From contig CP063163.1 in NCBI GenBank assembly GCA_014960805.1, positions 1,754,001 through 1,818,000 of the forward strand: DNA of 64,000 nucleotides, read 5' to 3'. The translations under genes were made by a program, and so were the position numbers. The stretch comes from Cytobacillus suaedae. GTDB lineage: Bacteria > Bacillota > Bacilli > Bacillales > Bacillaceae_L. Shown one piece after another: positions 46,087 to 54,400 of this stretch (within the stretch, counting starts at the first letter, position 1; each line of letters starts with the position of its first letter). Below the pieces are notes generated by a model, which was not told where the DNA came from, ran no database searches, and was given only the letters and a program-made list of their open reading frames with translations.

Positions 46087-46353
46087 ATGACACTAATTAA
46101 TGATCATGAAAAACTAATACGAGTAAATGCAATTGCATCGAGCCTGATTAGGGAGATGCTTAAGGATGGAAGAGCTTATGATGAAAACCAATTAAGAAGT
46201 GCAGTCGAAAATCTTTCAAGGTCACTTGTAACACTTACCAACATTCAATTAGGGAAAGAAAGCGATTCGCAGGAAGCTCTTCAAGCCACACTGTCCAAGG
46301 TTAAAATTGCTTATAACTCAGTATCAAAAAATAAGTTGAAACAGCCTGTTTAA
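46087..46353 (+). CDS. Hypothetical helical protein, 88 residues
   Basis: Unrecognised soluble protein, apparently all helical (heptad-like Leu and Ile spacing in IRVNAIASSLIREMLKDGRA and ENLSRSLVTLTNIQLG). ATG at 46087 with AGGAGGTGGGAGAG upstream; the frame extends a few codons further to 46078 but has no better start. No signal peptide or membrane helix. It is convergent with the small spore-protein-like gene and shares its terminator. Function unknown. Confidence 0.6.
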   Translation: MTLINDHEKLIRVNAIASSLIREMLKDGRAYDENQLRSAVENLSRSLVTLTNIQLGKESDSQEALQATLSKVKIAYNSVSKNKLKQPV

Positions 46354-46366
46354 TTGAATATAAATA

Positions 46367-46392
46367 AAGAAGGGCTGCTACCGGCCCTTCTT
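46367..46392. terminator. Bidirectional terminator at 46.4 kb
   Basis: AAGAAGGGC and GCCCTTCTT (9 bp) with A/T-rich flanks, placed between convergent small genes. Confidence 0.7.
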
Positions 46393-46401
46393 ATGTATCA
46401 A

Positions 46402-46533
46402 TTATTTATTTTTCTGTTTCTTTGCTTTTTTAGGTGTTCCAGCTATTTCTCCAGCAAACTCAGCATCTTGACCTGAAACGTTTGGATTTGCAACCTCTTG
46501 GGTAATTTTATTTTGTCTTCCTTTTTTCGCCAA
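46402..46533 (-). CDS. Putative gamma-type small acid-soluble spore protein
   Basis: A 43-residue product with a TTG start at 46533 and GGAGGGG 6 nt upstream. It starts MAKKGRQNKITQEV, contains SGQDAEFAGEIAG and ends in a Lys-rich tail. Gamma-type SASPs (SspE) are small Lys/Gln/Asn-rich proteins with segments like GQFGTEFASE, and the AEFAGEIA segment resembles that. The similarity is short, so the family call is tentative. Its place near other spore proteins and its strong start site support a real gene. Confidence 0.55.
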   Translation of the reverse strand: MAKKGRQNKITQEVANPNVSGQDAEFAGEIAGTPKKAKKQKNK

Positions 46534-46586
46534 TGCGTACCCCTCCTTCGATTTAAATTCAATACGCAATTATAGAATGTCAATTC

Positions 46587-47375
46587 TTACACGTTTCTAT
46601 GCATTTCTAAATTCTCCATGTACTCATGAATAATACGGTTTACCTCATTTGCGTATTTCGTTGGAATTTGGTGGCGTGCTTTAGAAATAAATACTTTAGT
46701 TGTTGTCTCAATATATCGTTCTAACATTTTTTGATAGCTATGAAGATAATGGTCTCGAGTACCATCAATCAATAACACAGGTACTCTAAGATCCGACAGT
46801 CTATTCGTACAGTTATACTTAAGCCCCTCATTATACATTTGATAAAGTATTGCAGGATTTGCTTTCAAAACATATTGCTCTATCTCTTTTTTATATTCCT
46901 TACTTGTGCCATGGGCTTGTCCAAGAACTTTTGCTAAAACAGGGAGCCCCTTCATTCTTACAGTGAAAATACCAAGCTTGAATTCCGATCTAAGGAGAAA
47001 CGTATTTACCTCTGAGAATCCTCCTATTAAAATTAAACCGCTTACTCGCTTTGGGTGTGATAATGCAAGTTCTAATGCAATTGATCCTCCATTAGAGTAT
47101 CCGCAAATGACTGCTTTCTCTATGTTTAAGTGATCAAGAACTTCACAAATATCTTGAGCTAACAAAGGTAAAGTAATTTTTTCATCATCATATCCACTTT
47201 TGCCATTCCCTCTTAGGTCAATACAGATAGTATTATAATCTTTTGAGAGAGGGAGCTGTTTTCTAAAGGTTACTAATCCCATTCCAGGCGGATGGATAAA
47301 CACAATAGGTATTCCAGAGCCTGCACTTTCATAATAAATCGGTACAGATTTATTTTTTATTTCTGCAATAGGCAT
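46587..47375 (-). CDS. Alpha/beta-hydrolase
   Basis: 262-residue alpha/beta-hydrolase, cytoplasmic. FIHPPGMGLVTFRKQLP is the oxyanion strand, the DLRGNGKSG motif follows, the nucleophile elbow is GYSNGG (Ser about residue 94), and the His of the triad is in KARHQIPTKYAN near the C-terminus (about 243). ATG 47375 (MPIAEIK) has GGAGG 6 nt upstream, while the ATG at 47381 overlaps that site. Substrate unknown. It is a single-gene unit with a strong terminator-like hairpin on its 5' side belonging to another transcript. Confidence 0.86.
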   Translation of the reverse strand: MPIAEIKNKSVPIYYESAGSGIPIVFIHPPGMGLVTFRKQLPLSKDYNTICIDLRGNGKSGYDDEKITLPLLAQDICEVLDHLNIEKAVICGYSNGGSIALELALSHPKRVSGLILIGGFSEVNTFLLRSEFKLGIFTVRMKGLPVLAKVLGQAHGTSKEYKKEIEQYVLKANPAILYQMYNEGLKYNCTNRLSDLRVPVLLIDGTRDHYLHSYQKMLERYIETTTKVFISKARHQIPTKYANEVNRIIHEYMENLEMHRNV

Positions 47376-47440
47376 GGTCATCCTCCAAAGTTCGTACGAT
47401 TTTACAGTTAGTATGAACAGAATGAGCTTCTTTATTAAAT

Positions 47441-47489
47441 AAAAAAGAGGCTATCCATTGGGATAACCCAAAAGACAGCCTCTTTTTTA
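47441..47489. terminator. Strong bidirectional terminator
   Basis: AAAAAAGAGGCT pairs with AGCCTCTTTTTT, enclosing a second small stem GGATAGCC-like. It probably ends the spore-protein transcript coming from 47868 on the minus strand. Confidence 0.75.
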
Positions 47490-47533
47490 ATTATTACACC
47501 TCGATAGGTGTAATGACCGTGCATGTTTGTGGT

Positions 47534-47651
47534 GAATTTTTTTAGCGCTTAAATGTGTCATGGTGTTAGGTAATCAATTATCTCAAGAAGTAGATCATGG
47601 TGGTATTGATTACGTTTCTATGGTGTGTAGTTACGTTAGCTAAAAAAATTC
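47534..47651. repeat. 13-bp inverted repeat with repeated ATGGTG units inside
   Basis: GAATTTTTTTAGC (47534-47546) and GCTAAAAAAATTC (47639-47651) are a perfect pair 92 bp apart. Just outside lie a hairpin TTACACCTcgatAGGTGTAA and a second GGTGTAA. Inside, ATGGTG occurs three times with related flanks. It lies in the 3' region of the alpha/beta SASP gene transcript. No coding potential; function unknown. Confidence 0.6.
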
Positions 47652-47682
47652 AAGTTGTGGTAAGGTGTAATGGCAGTTTGTC

Positions 47683-47868
47683 TTACAGACGTTCTTGAGC
47701 TAAGCTTACAAGACGTTTAGTGATTTCTCCACCAACAGAACCGTTAGCTCGAGCAGAAGTGTCCGCACCAAGATTTACACCGAATTCCTGTGCAATCTCA
47801 TACTTCATTTGGTCAAGCGCTGCTTCAGCACCAGGGACAAGTAAGTTGTTTGTGTTATTACTAGCCAT
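47683..47868 (-). CDS. Alpha/beta-type small acid-soluble spore protein
   Basis: 61-residue alpha/beta-type SASP that coats DNA in the dormant spore. The GPR protease cleavage region is visible as [22 protein letters not shown] (split at about residues 23-44), and the family block [17 protein letters not shown] is intact at the C-terminus. The ATG has AAAGGAGG upstream with typical spacing. As a single gene it would be transcribed in the forespore by sigma-G RNA polymerase; I did not identify a firm promoter. The paralog cannot be assigned. Confidence 0.95.
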   Translation of the reverse strand: MASNNTNNLLVPGAEAALDQMKYEIAQEFGVNLGADTSARANGSVGGEITKRLVSLAQERL

Positions 47869-48041
47869 CTGTTTTCGACCTCCTTTCGTATGTTCCTTAC
47901 TATCTTGTGTTTAATCTTAAAAGATATACACATTTTTTTAAAAAAGTTTTTAAAGTTACTAGAAATGTGTAGTATCATTGATGATAAATCAAGTTATTAG
48001 TAAGATGAAAACGAAATTTATAAATGTTTAGGGATGATTAG

Positions 48042-48884
48042 ATGGCTTCGTTTATTTTAAAGAAACGCCTAAATAATAATGTAATCATTGCAGTTCATGA
48101 AGCATATGGAGAAGTAGTATTGTTAGGAAAAGGTCTAGGCTTTGGGAAGAACCAGGGTGATTGGATTGAGGTTGATTCCTATGAAAAGATGTTTGTATTA
48201 AAAAATGAAGTCGAACAAGAACAATATATGAAATTATTACCTACTATTGATGAAGAGTTTGTAGAGGTAATGAACGATCTCATTTATCTTATAAGTGAAA
48301 ATATTCACTCTCCAATACATGAGCATATCCATATTGCCTTAACTGATCATATTGCATTTGCGATTAAGCGGGTAAAGCAAGGGATACAAATTGATAACCC
48401 GTTTTTAACTGAAACAAAAGAAATGTATCCAACGGAGTATGGACTTGCAGTAAAGGTTGTTAAGCTTTTGCAAAGTGCCGTGGGAGTTAAGCTCCCAGAT
48501 AGTGAGATTGGATTTATAGCATTACATATTCATAGTGCCATTTCAAACAAATCATCGAATGGGTTTAATCAATATGTGGATTTAATTAGTGAATTGATCC
48601 AATTGATTGAGGCATCACTAAAAATAACACTCGACCGTGAGCAAATACAATATCTTCGTCTAGCAAGGCATCTACATAATATTATAAAAAGAGCACAAAA
48701 CAATGATAAGGTTGATGTATCAAGTGATCTAGCAAATTTGTTGAAGGAAGAATATCCTCTGTGCTATAATCTTGCTTGTAAAGTAATAGTGGAAATAAAA
48801 AATGCTTTACAATTACCAGTGAATGATGCAGAAGTAGCCTATTTCACAATGCATCTACAAAGATTAACTAGTAAAATTGAATAA
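48042..48884 (+). CDS. glcT: Transcriptional antiterminator GlcT
   Basis: 280-residue BglG/SacY-type RNA-binding antiterminator. A CAT RNA-binding domain is at residues 1-56 (starting MASFILKKRLNNNVIIAVHE), followed by two PTS-regulation domains, PRD1 (about 65-170) and PRD2 (about 178-280), with conserved histidines in HIHIALTDH, LHIH and MHLQRL. In Bacillus GlcT binds the RAT sequence in the leader of ptsGHI and is phosphorylated by the PTS. Here a matching RAT and terminator lie immediately downstream of it, directly before ptsH, and no ptsG gene is between. Confidence 0.92.
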   Translation: MASFILKKRLNNNVIIAVHEAYGEVVLLGKGLGFGKNQGDWIEVDSYEKMFVLKNEVEQEQYMKLLPTIDEEFVEVMNDLIYLISENIHSPIHEHIHIALTDHIAFAIKRVKQGIQIDNPFLTETKEMYPTEYGLAVKVVKLLQSAVGVKLPDSEIGFIALHIHSAISNKSSNGFNQYVDLISELIQLIEASLKITLDREQIQYLRLARHLHNIIKRAQNNDKVDVSSDLANLLKEEYPLCYNLACKVIVEIKNALQLPVNDAEVAYFTMHLQRLTSKIE

Positions 48885-48892
48885 TTACAATT

Positions 48893-48924
48893 TACGTGTT
48901 ACTGATCATGCAGGCATGAGTAAA
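48893..48924 (+). promoter_or_regulatory. GlcT RNA antiterminator (RAT) target
   Basis: ACGTGTTACTGATCATGCAG followed by GCATGAGTAAA matches the GlcT-type RAT pattern (GTTACTGAT...GCAGGCATGAG). Its 3' half overlaps the left arm of the terminator in front of ptsH, so binding by GlcT would prevent termination. Confidence 0.78.
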
Positions 48925-49006
48925 TTAGATGTGTTTATTTATCTTCATTTGGGTAATTTAACCTTATGGGATAATAAATTTACTTCTATTACTCATGCCT
49001 TTTTTA
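48913..49006 (+). terminator. Regulated terminator in the ptsHI leader
   Basis: GGCATGAGTAA (48913-48923) pairs with TTACTCATGCC (48989-48999), followed by TTTTTT. The overlap with the RAT makes it the expected GlcT-controlled attenuator. The loop is long (about 65 nt). Confidence 0.75.
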
Positions 49007-49131
49007 CATATATAAATCATGATTATTCGGATACTAGTTAATAAGGTTCCTTTTGTTTTTTGTACATATCCATATTTAACAAAAACAAGAGGGAATTATA
49101 TCAACATTAATGATAAAGGGGACTAAAAAAC

Positions 49132-49398
49132 ATGGCAGAAAAAACATTTAAAGTTACTAGTGAATCAGGAATTCATGCAAGACCAGCTACAGTATTAGTT
49201 CAGTCAGCAGGAAAGTTTAACTCAGATATCCATCTTGAGTACAATGGGAAAAGAGTAAACTTAAAATCAATTATGGGTGTAATGTCACTAGCCGTTCAAC
49301 AAGGTGCAGAAATTAAAATTATTGCAGAAGGTAATGATGAAGAAGCTGCAATCGCAGGAATAACTGAAACAATGGCAAAAGAAGGGCTTGGCGAATAA
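49132..49398 (+). CDS. ptsH: Phosphocarrier protein HPr
   Basis: 88-residue HPr, the phosphocarrier between Enzyme I and the sugar-specific EII permeases, and the substrate of HPr kinase. His15 (in SGIHARPAT) is phosphorylated by Enzyme I and Ser46 (in [10 protein letters not shown]) is the regulatory site for carbon catabolite control with CcpA. The length is exactly that of Bacillus HPr. The ATG has AAGGGGAC upstream, and the next gene starts immediately after the stop codon. The leader carries RAT and terminator elements. Confidence 0.98.
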   Translation: MAEKTFKVTSESGIHARPATVLVQSAGKFNSDIHLEYNGKRVNLKSIMGVMSLAVQQGAEIKIIAEGNDEEAAIAGITETMAKEGLGE

Positions 49399-51111
49399 AT
49401 GTCTAAATTGATCAAAGGGATTGCTGCCTCTCCAGGGATAGCAATTGCTAAAGCATACCGACTGGAAGAACCAAAACTAACTGTTACAAAGAAAAGCGTG
49501 AGTGATATCGAATTAGAATTAGCTCGATTTAAAAAAGCGCTTGATCTTTCTAAAGACGAGCTAGAAAAAATAAAAGAAAAAACAAACGAAGATCTAGGGG
49601 AGGATAAAGCAGCCATATTTGCTGCACACCTCCTTGTTCTGAGTGATCCGGAGTTAGTAAATCCTGTTGAAGACCGAATTAAAACAGAAAACAGCAATGC
49701 AGAGTTTGCTCTCCAAGAGACTGCAAATATGTTTATTTCAATTTTTGAGTCGATGGATAATGAATACATGAAAGAACGTGCTTCAGATATACGAGATGTT
49801 ACAAAGCGCGTTATTGGTCATTTGTTAGGGGTTACCATCCCTAACCCAAGCATGATTTCAGAAGAAGTGATTATTGTTGCCGAGGATTTGACTCCTTCAG
49901 ACACCGCACAACTTAATCGAAAATATGTAAAGGGTTTTACAACTAACATTGGGGGTAGAACTTCACACTCTGCAATTATGGCTCGTTCCATGGAAATTCC
50001 TGCGATTGTAGGGACGAAGACGGTTACTGCTAACATTGATAATGGTGATATAGTGATTGTTGATGGATTAAGTGGTGATGTCATTGTAAATCCAACAGAA
50101 GAACAAATTGCACAATATGAGCAAAAGAAACGAGATTATGAAGAGCAGCGTGCTGAATGGTCTAAGTTAGTGAAAGAGAAGACAGTAACAAGTGATGGCC
50201 ATCATGTTGAACTAGCTGCTAATATTGGTACACCAGACGATGTTGAAGGTGTATTGAAGAATGGTGGAGAGGGTGTAGGCCTTTACCGAACAGAGTTCCT
50301 ATATATGGGTCGTGACCAGCTTCCAACTGAGGATGAACAGTTTGCTGCATATAAAGCAGTATTAGAAAAAATGGCAGGGAAACCTGTAGTCGTTCGAACG
50401 TTAGATATTGGTGGAGATAAAGAGCTACCTTATTTACACCTACCAAAAGAGATGAATCCTTTCTTAGGTTACCGTGCAATTCGTCTTTGTCTAGAAGAAC
50501 AAGATATTTTTCGAACTCAGTTACGTGCCCTTCTGAGAGCGAGTACTTTTGGGAATTTAAAAATAATGTTTCCGATGATAGCCACTCTTGATGAATTTAG
50601 ACAAGCTAAGAGTATTCTACTAGAGGAAAAGGATAAGTTAGTTGCACAAGGGGAATCGGTATCAAATGAAATTGAAATTGGTATTATGGTAGAAATTCCT
50701 TCTACCGCAGTAATTGCAGACCAATTTGCAAAAGAAGTAGATTTCTTTAGTATTGGAACGAATGACTTAATTCAATATACTATGGCTGCAGATCGAATGA
50801 ATGAAACAGTATCATATCTATATCAACCCTATCATCCAGCAATTTTGAGACTAGTTTCAATGGTCATTGAAGCTGCTCATAAAGAAGGGAAATGGGCTGG
50901 TATGTGCGGAGAAATGGCTGGTGATCCTGTGGCTATTCCATTATTACTAGGGTTAGGTTTAGATGAGTTTAGTATGAGTGCGACATCTATTCTCCCAGCA
51001 AGAACACAGTTGAGTAAGCTTTCGTATGTAGACTCAAAAAGCTATAAAGAGAAGATCCTATCCATGAGTACGACAGAGGAAGTAGTTAACTTTGTGAAGG
51101 GAAACTTTTGA
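49399..51111 (+). CDS. ptsI: Phosphoenolpyruvate-protein phosphotransferase (Enzyme I)
   Basis: 570-residue Enzyme I, which takes phosphate from PEP and passes it to HPr. N-terminal HPr-binding and swivel domains hold the phosphorylated His in [20 protein letters not shown] (His about residue 190), and the C-terminal PEP-binding TIM barrel holds [13 protein letters not shown] (about 334-346) and the active-site Cys in [10 protein letters not shown] (about residue 503). Length and order are standard. It starts directly after ptsH and ends with a hairpin terminator. Confidence 0.98.
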   Translation: MSKLIKGIAASPGIAIAKAYRLEEPKLTVTKKSVSDIELELARFKKALDLSKDELEKIKEKTNEDLGEDKAAIFAAHLLVLSDPELVNPVEDRIKTENSNAEFALQETANMFISIFESMDNEYMKERASDIRDVTKRVIGHLLGVTIPNPSMISEEVIIVAEDLTPSDTAQLNRKYVKGFTTNIGGRTSHSAIMARSMEIPAIVGTKTVTANIDNGDIVIVDGLSGDVIVNPTEEQIAQYEQKKRDYEEQRAEWSKLVKEKTVTSDGHHVELAANIGTPDDVEGVLKNGGEGVGLYRTEFLYMGRDQLPTEDEQFAAYKAVLEKMAGKPVVVRTLDIGGDKELPYLHLPKEMNPFLGYRAIRLCLEEQDIFRTQLRALLRASTFGNLKIMFPMIATLDEFRQAKSILLEEKDKLVAQGESVSNEIEIGIMVEIPSTAVIADQFAKEVDFFSIGTNDLIQYTMAADRMNETVSYLYQPYHPAILRLVSMVIEAAHKEGKWAGMCGEMAGDPVAIPLLLGLGLDEFSMSATSILPARTQLSKLSYVDSKSYKEKILSMSTTEEVVNFVKGNF

Positions 51112-51115
51112 AAGA

Positions 51116-51144
51116 AGTAGGGATACAAATCCTTACTTTTTTTA
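51116..51144 (+). terminator. Terminator of ptsHI
   Basis: AGTAGGGAT pairs with ATCCTTACT (one G-U pair), followed by TTTTTTT, directly after the ptsI stop codon. Confidence 0.85.
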
Positions 51145-51215
51145 TTACTCTAAATGAGAGAGACTTACTTGTGGTAGTATATACATATGAACTCAGCTAA
51201 AGGAGTCAATGTTGT

Positions 51216-52016
51216 ATGGACGAAAAAGATAAAAAACTGAATGATTTAGATGTAGATTTATTCGAAGATCCTGAGAAATATGAAGGGCCTTCTGCTGAAG
51301 ATTTTTTATTCACAAAAGAAGAATTGGAAGAGAAGAAGAATAGAAAAAAAGAACGAAATTCTAGTGGTAAGCTTATTGCTTTCGTGTTAGTCCTTGCACT
51401 TTTAGTTAGTGGTTTTAGTGTATGGGTTAATGTATTTAATATCCCATCCTTTGAATTCTTAAGAAAATCAAACGAATTATCTAAAATTGAAAACATCCAG
51501 AATTATAAAGAAGCTGTTGTAACAATAGAAGGTGGCAATTCTAAAGGAACCGGATTTAATATTTCTCCAGAGGGCTTTATCGTAACAAATCACCATGTTA
51601 TTGATGATATGTTAGCTATCCTGGTCATCTTTCCACATGGTGAATTTTATCAAGCAACGGTTAAAGAAACGTATCCTGAACTAGATATCGCATTGCTTGA
51701 AATTGAAGCGCAAAACCTACCTTATTTAGAACTCCAAGACCAAAAAGAGTGGAAGTTAGATGACCACATATATGTAATAGGTAATCCTCTTGCATATAGC
51801 CAAATTGTGATGGAAGGGAACATTGTAGGGTTAGACAATCGAATGCAAGTTTCAGCCCCAATACATAAAGGAAACAGTGGCAGTCCAGTAATTGACTCGA
51901 ACGGGTTGGTTATAGGAGTAGTGTATGCAAAGACCATTCCTCAACTAGGTAAAGGTGAAGAATCCGTGGGTCTTGCAGTTCCAATTGATAAAATCCCGGG
52001 ATTTTGGGATCAATAA
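51216..52016 (+). CDS. Membrane-anchored trypsin-like serine protease without PDZ
   Basis: 266-residue S1C-type serine protease. A charged cytoplasmic start (about 1-50) is followed by one membrane helix (about 52-72) and an extracytoplasmic protease domain. The catalytic triad is visible: His in VTNHHVID (about 130), Asp in ELDIALLEIE (about 158) and Ser in KGNSGSPVIDSNG (about 228). The C-terminal PDZ domains of HtrA/DegP are absent. It probably acts in envelope quality control, with activity not tested. Start ATG 51216 with AAGGAG upstream. Confidence 0.88.
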   Translation: MDEKDKKLNDLDVDLFEDPEKYEGPSAEDFLFTKEELEEKKNRKKERNSSGKLIAFVLVLALLVSGFSVWVNVFNIPSFEFLRKSNELSKIENIQNYKEAVVTIEGGNSKGTGFNISPEGFIVTNHHVIDDMLAILVIFPHGEFYQATVKETYPELDIALLEIEAQNLPYLELQDQKEWKLDDHIYVIGNPLAYSQIVMEGNIVGLDNRMQVSAPIHKGNSGSPVIDSNGLVIGVVYAKTIPQLGKGEESVGLAVPIDKIPGFWDQ

Positions 52017-52022
52017 AAGTGT

Positions 52023-52049
52023 AAATGACATCTAATATAGATGTCATTT
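52023..52049 (+). terminator. Terminator of the protease gene
   Basis: AAATGACATCTA pairs with TAGATGTCATTT (12 bp, 3-nt loop), followed by TTGTATTT. Confidence 0.8.
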
Positions 52050-52246
52050 TGTATTTATAAGGGGAGATAATTGAATACTGCGAGCGTTTGTTCAATTTAT
52101 TTATAATACTTAACTAGAAATTGAAAATACTTAATCCAGGACATTCATACTTAACTTAAAAGGGTAAAACTTTATTTATTATAGCAAATTACTTTCTAAT
52201 CCAGAACGGAAACTTAATTCAGAACAAATCAAAATTTTAATAATGA

Positions 52247-52432
52247 TTAGTTTCTCTCAAAAAACTCATTCACTATATTCTCGATCTGATCTCCACTTGG
52301 TTTCTCACCCGTAAATGTAAATGTTAATTCTTTCACAAAATCTCCTTCCTTATAAACATGTACTGCACCCGTTTGATTAATTACACTATATTCTGTTTCA
52401 AATCGATATCCATCACGGTCGATTGCTCCCAT
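52247..52432 (-). CDS. Small YbxH/DUF5370-like protein
   Basis: 61-residue protein starting MGAIDRDGYRFETEYSVINQ, then TGAVHVYKEGDFVKELTFTF and a helical tail. I recall Bacillus YbxH (DUF5370) as having the same MGAIxRxGYxF...TGAVHVY pattern; this is from memory and cannot be verified here. The ATG at 52432 has GGAG 8 nt upstream, making the annotated upstream GTG unlikely. No membrane segment. Function unknown. Confidence 0.65.
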   Translation of the reverse strand: MGAIDRDGYRFETEYSVINQTGAVHVYKEGDFVKELTFTFTGEKPSGDQIENIVNEFFERN

Positions 52433-52556
52433 TAATTTCACTCCATTTCAATTTTCCCCTTATTTTTTTCTGCGAGGTACTGAAATATACAACAAATAAC
52501 CCTGCTAAGGATATTGTGATAAAATGAAACCATATTTATTGTAGGGAGTGTACGGC

Positions 52557-53189
52557 ATGAGCTATAGCCAAATAAAGACTAACTTAAAAGAAGCATATAA
52601 CAGTAAAGCAAGTGAACGTGATTCTCTAGAAATTGAACAATGGAAAGTTGACATAAGAGAGTCTTTCTTAAATAGACTGCTTGAAAACAATAAGCAAACG
52701 CTACTTGAGATTGGTGCCGGAGCCGGCAGAGACAGTATGTACTTTCAGGATCAAGGGTTATCTGTTATATGTACAGACTTATCGACGGAAATGATCAATC
52801 TATGTAGGGTAAAAGGGCTTGAAGCACAGGAAATGGGATTTGATTCACTAACCTTCCTGGATGAATCCTTTGATGCGGTATGGGCATTAAATTGTCTTCT
52901 GCATGTTCCCAAGAAAGAACTAGAGGATATCTTAGCAGGAATAAAAAGAGTTCTAAAAACAGATGGTTATTTTTATATGGGGGTATATGGTGGCCGTAGC
53001 TCTGAAGGGATATGGGAAGATGATTTTTATGAACCAAAACGATTTTTCTCTTTTTATACAAACGAAGAGCTCATAGCCATACTAAAAAAGTACTTCACTG
53101 TTATCTCCTTTATTGAATTAGGACCAGAGACTATTGGCGGAACCGATTTATCTTTTCAGTCATTTGTTTTAAAAAAGACCCAGAGCTAG
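52557..53189 (+). CDS. Class I SAM-dependent methyltransferase
   Basis: 210-residue Rossmann-type methyltransferase. Motif I is LLEIGAGAGRDSMYFQD (about residues 47-63), the acidic residue at the end of strand 2 is in ICTDLSTEM (about 69-77), and the DAVWALNCLLHVPK segment (about 104-117) is motif III-like. Substrate unknown; related proteins methylate small metabolites such as quinones or tellurite. ATG 52557 with GGGAG upstream is used, rather than the GTG at 52548, which is too near that site. Monocistronic. Confidence 0.88.
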   Translation: MSYSQIKTNLKEAYNSKASERDSLEIEQWKVDIRESFLNRLLENNKQTLLEIGAGAGRDSMYFQDQGLSVICTDLSTEMINLCRVKGLEAQEMGFDSLTFLDESFDAVWALNCLLHVPKKELEDILAGIKRVLKTDGYFYMGVYGGRSSEGIWEDDFYEPKRFFSFYTNEELIAILKKYFTVISFIELGPETIGGTDLSFQSFVLKKTQS

Positions 53190-53263
53190 TACTGAATTAG
53201 ATACATACTTCTCCTTATTTAAACAGAAAGTAAGATAAGGTCTGTTTTAAAGGAGGATTGAAG

Positions 53264-53491
53264 ATGTCACAAAGAAGAGATAATAACTTTCATGCCCATG
53301 ACTTTAATCCAGATGAAAGGCTAGAAAGTGTCATTAATGATACGACAGCATCAGCAGGTAATACAATGGGTGTAAGAGTTGATGTAAATCCTGAAAGTTT
53401 CACGCAACCACAAAATCCTCTTCATCTAAATCCAAAAGTGGATCCAGAAATGGAAAAGTTCAAAAAGTTCTTTGAAGGCAATAAGAAGTAA
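53264..53491 (+). CDS. Small hypothetical protein, 75 residues
   Basis: Unrecognised soluble protein (MSQRRDNNFHAHDFNPDERL...), Asn-, Pro- and Asp-rich and mostly polar, with little regular secondary structure apparent. ATG 53264 has AAAGGAGG 7 nt upstream, a strong start. Size and composition are like proteins of the spore core or coat, but no family can be named. It ends at a clear terminator. Confidence 0.65.
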   Translation: MSQRRDNNFHAHDFNPDERLESVINDTTASAGNTMGVRVDVNPESFTQPQNPLHLNPKVDPEMEKFKKFFEGNKK

Positions 53492-53493
53492 GA

Positions 53494-53522
53494 AAAGGGT
53501 GCTATTCTTAGGCACCCTTTTT
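53494..53522 (+). terminator. Terminator after the 53264 gene
   Basis: AAAGGGTGC pairs with GCACCCTTT around TATTCTTAG, followed by TTC. Confidence 0.75.
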
Positions 53523-53593
53523 CAAATTTAATGAAAAGTTCCACAATTATCAGTATAATGGTAGAGTGTGTAATTCGATGAAGGGGTGATACA

Positions 53594-54379
53594 GTGGATT
53601 TTCAATTACAAGGTAAGACAGCTCTTGTTATTGCATCTAGTCAAGGTCTGGGAAAGGCTATTGCAAAACAACTGGTTGAAGAAGGCGCAAATGTTATGAT
53701 TACTAGTCGAAATGTAGAAAAACTTCAATTAGTTAGAGATGAATTACAAAAGCTTGGTAAGGGAAAAGTGTCCTATCTTCAAGCGGATATCACCAAAATA
53801 GAAGAGATTAAGAATGTCGTTGAAAAAACAATAGACGATTTTGGAAGCATTGATTTGTTAGTAAATAATGCTGGTGGGCCCCCTGCGGGAAGTATAGATA
53901 CGCTTACAGATGAGCAGTGGCAGCAATCTTTTGAATTAAACTTACTTAGTTATGTAAGAATTATTCGTGAAACTCTGCCTTATTTACGTAAGCAAGGGGG
54001 GAAAATTGTTAATGTAGCTTCTGTCTCTATAAAAGAGCCAATACCAGGTCTTTTGTTATCAAATACGTTCCGATTAGGTATTGTTGGACTAACGAAAACC
54101 TTAGCTACTGAGCTTGCTCCAGAAAACATTATAATTAATACAGTTGCGCCAGGAAGAATTGAAACAGATCGAATTTCATATTTAGACCAAGTTAATGCTG
54201 ACAAACTAGGTGTAACTAAAGAGGAAGTAAAACAAAGAGCAGAGATGGCAATCCCACTAGGAAGATCAGGAGAACCTGAAGAGTTTGCTAAGGTCGTAAC
54301 ATTCCTACTTTCTGGTGCAAATACATATATGACAGGAAATTCCTATCTTGTGGATGGTGGAATGGTAAAATCAATTTAA
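53594..54379 (+). CDS. Divergent SDR-family protein (catalytic Tyr and Lys replaced)
   Basis: 261-residue SDR-fold protein. The NAD(P) motif appears as ASSQGLGKAI (about 14-23) and the NNAGG motif is intact. In the place of the catalytic YxxxK the alignment gives S-N-T-F-R (LLLSNTFRLGIVGLTK), so both Tyr and Lys are missing. A divergent SDR subgroup with this change is known in Bacillus and other bacteria, so it may still bind cofactor and substrate while using another mechanism, or be catalytically weak. GTG start at 53594. A VOC-family gene follows 21 bp later, suggesting an operon. Confidence 0.82.
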   Translation: MDFQLQGKTALVIASSQGLGKAIAKQLVEEGANVMITSRNVEKLQLVRDELQKLGKGKVSYLQADITKIEEIKNVVEKTIDDFGSIDLLVNNAGGPPAGSIDTLTDEQWQQSFELNLLSYVRIIRETLPYLRKQGGKIVNVASVSIKEPIPGLLLSNTFRLGIVGLTKTLATELAPENIIINTVAPGRIETDRISYLDQVNADKLGVTKEEVKQRAEMAIPLGRSGEPEEFAKVVTFLLSGANTYMTGNSYLVDGGMVKSI

Positions 54380-54400
54380 TTGTTGGTAGGGGGAAGAAGA

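Noticed and set aside
49296-49769. 157-codon open frame antisense to ptsH/ptsI
   Set aside because: Shadow of highly conserved PTS genes.
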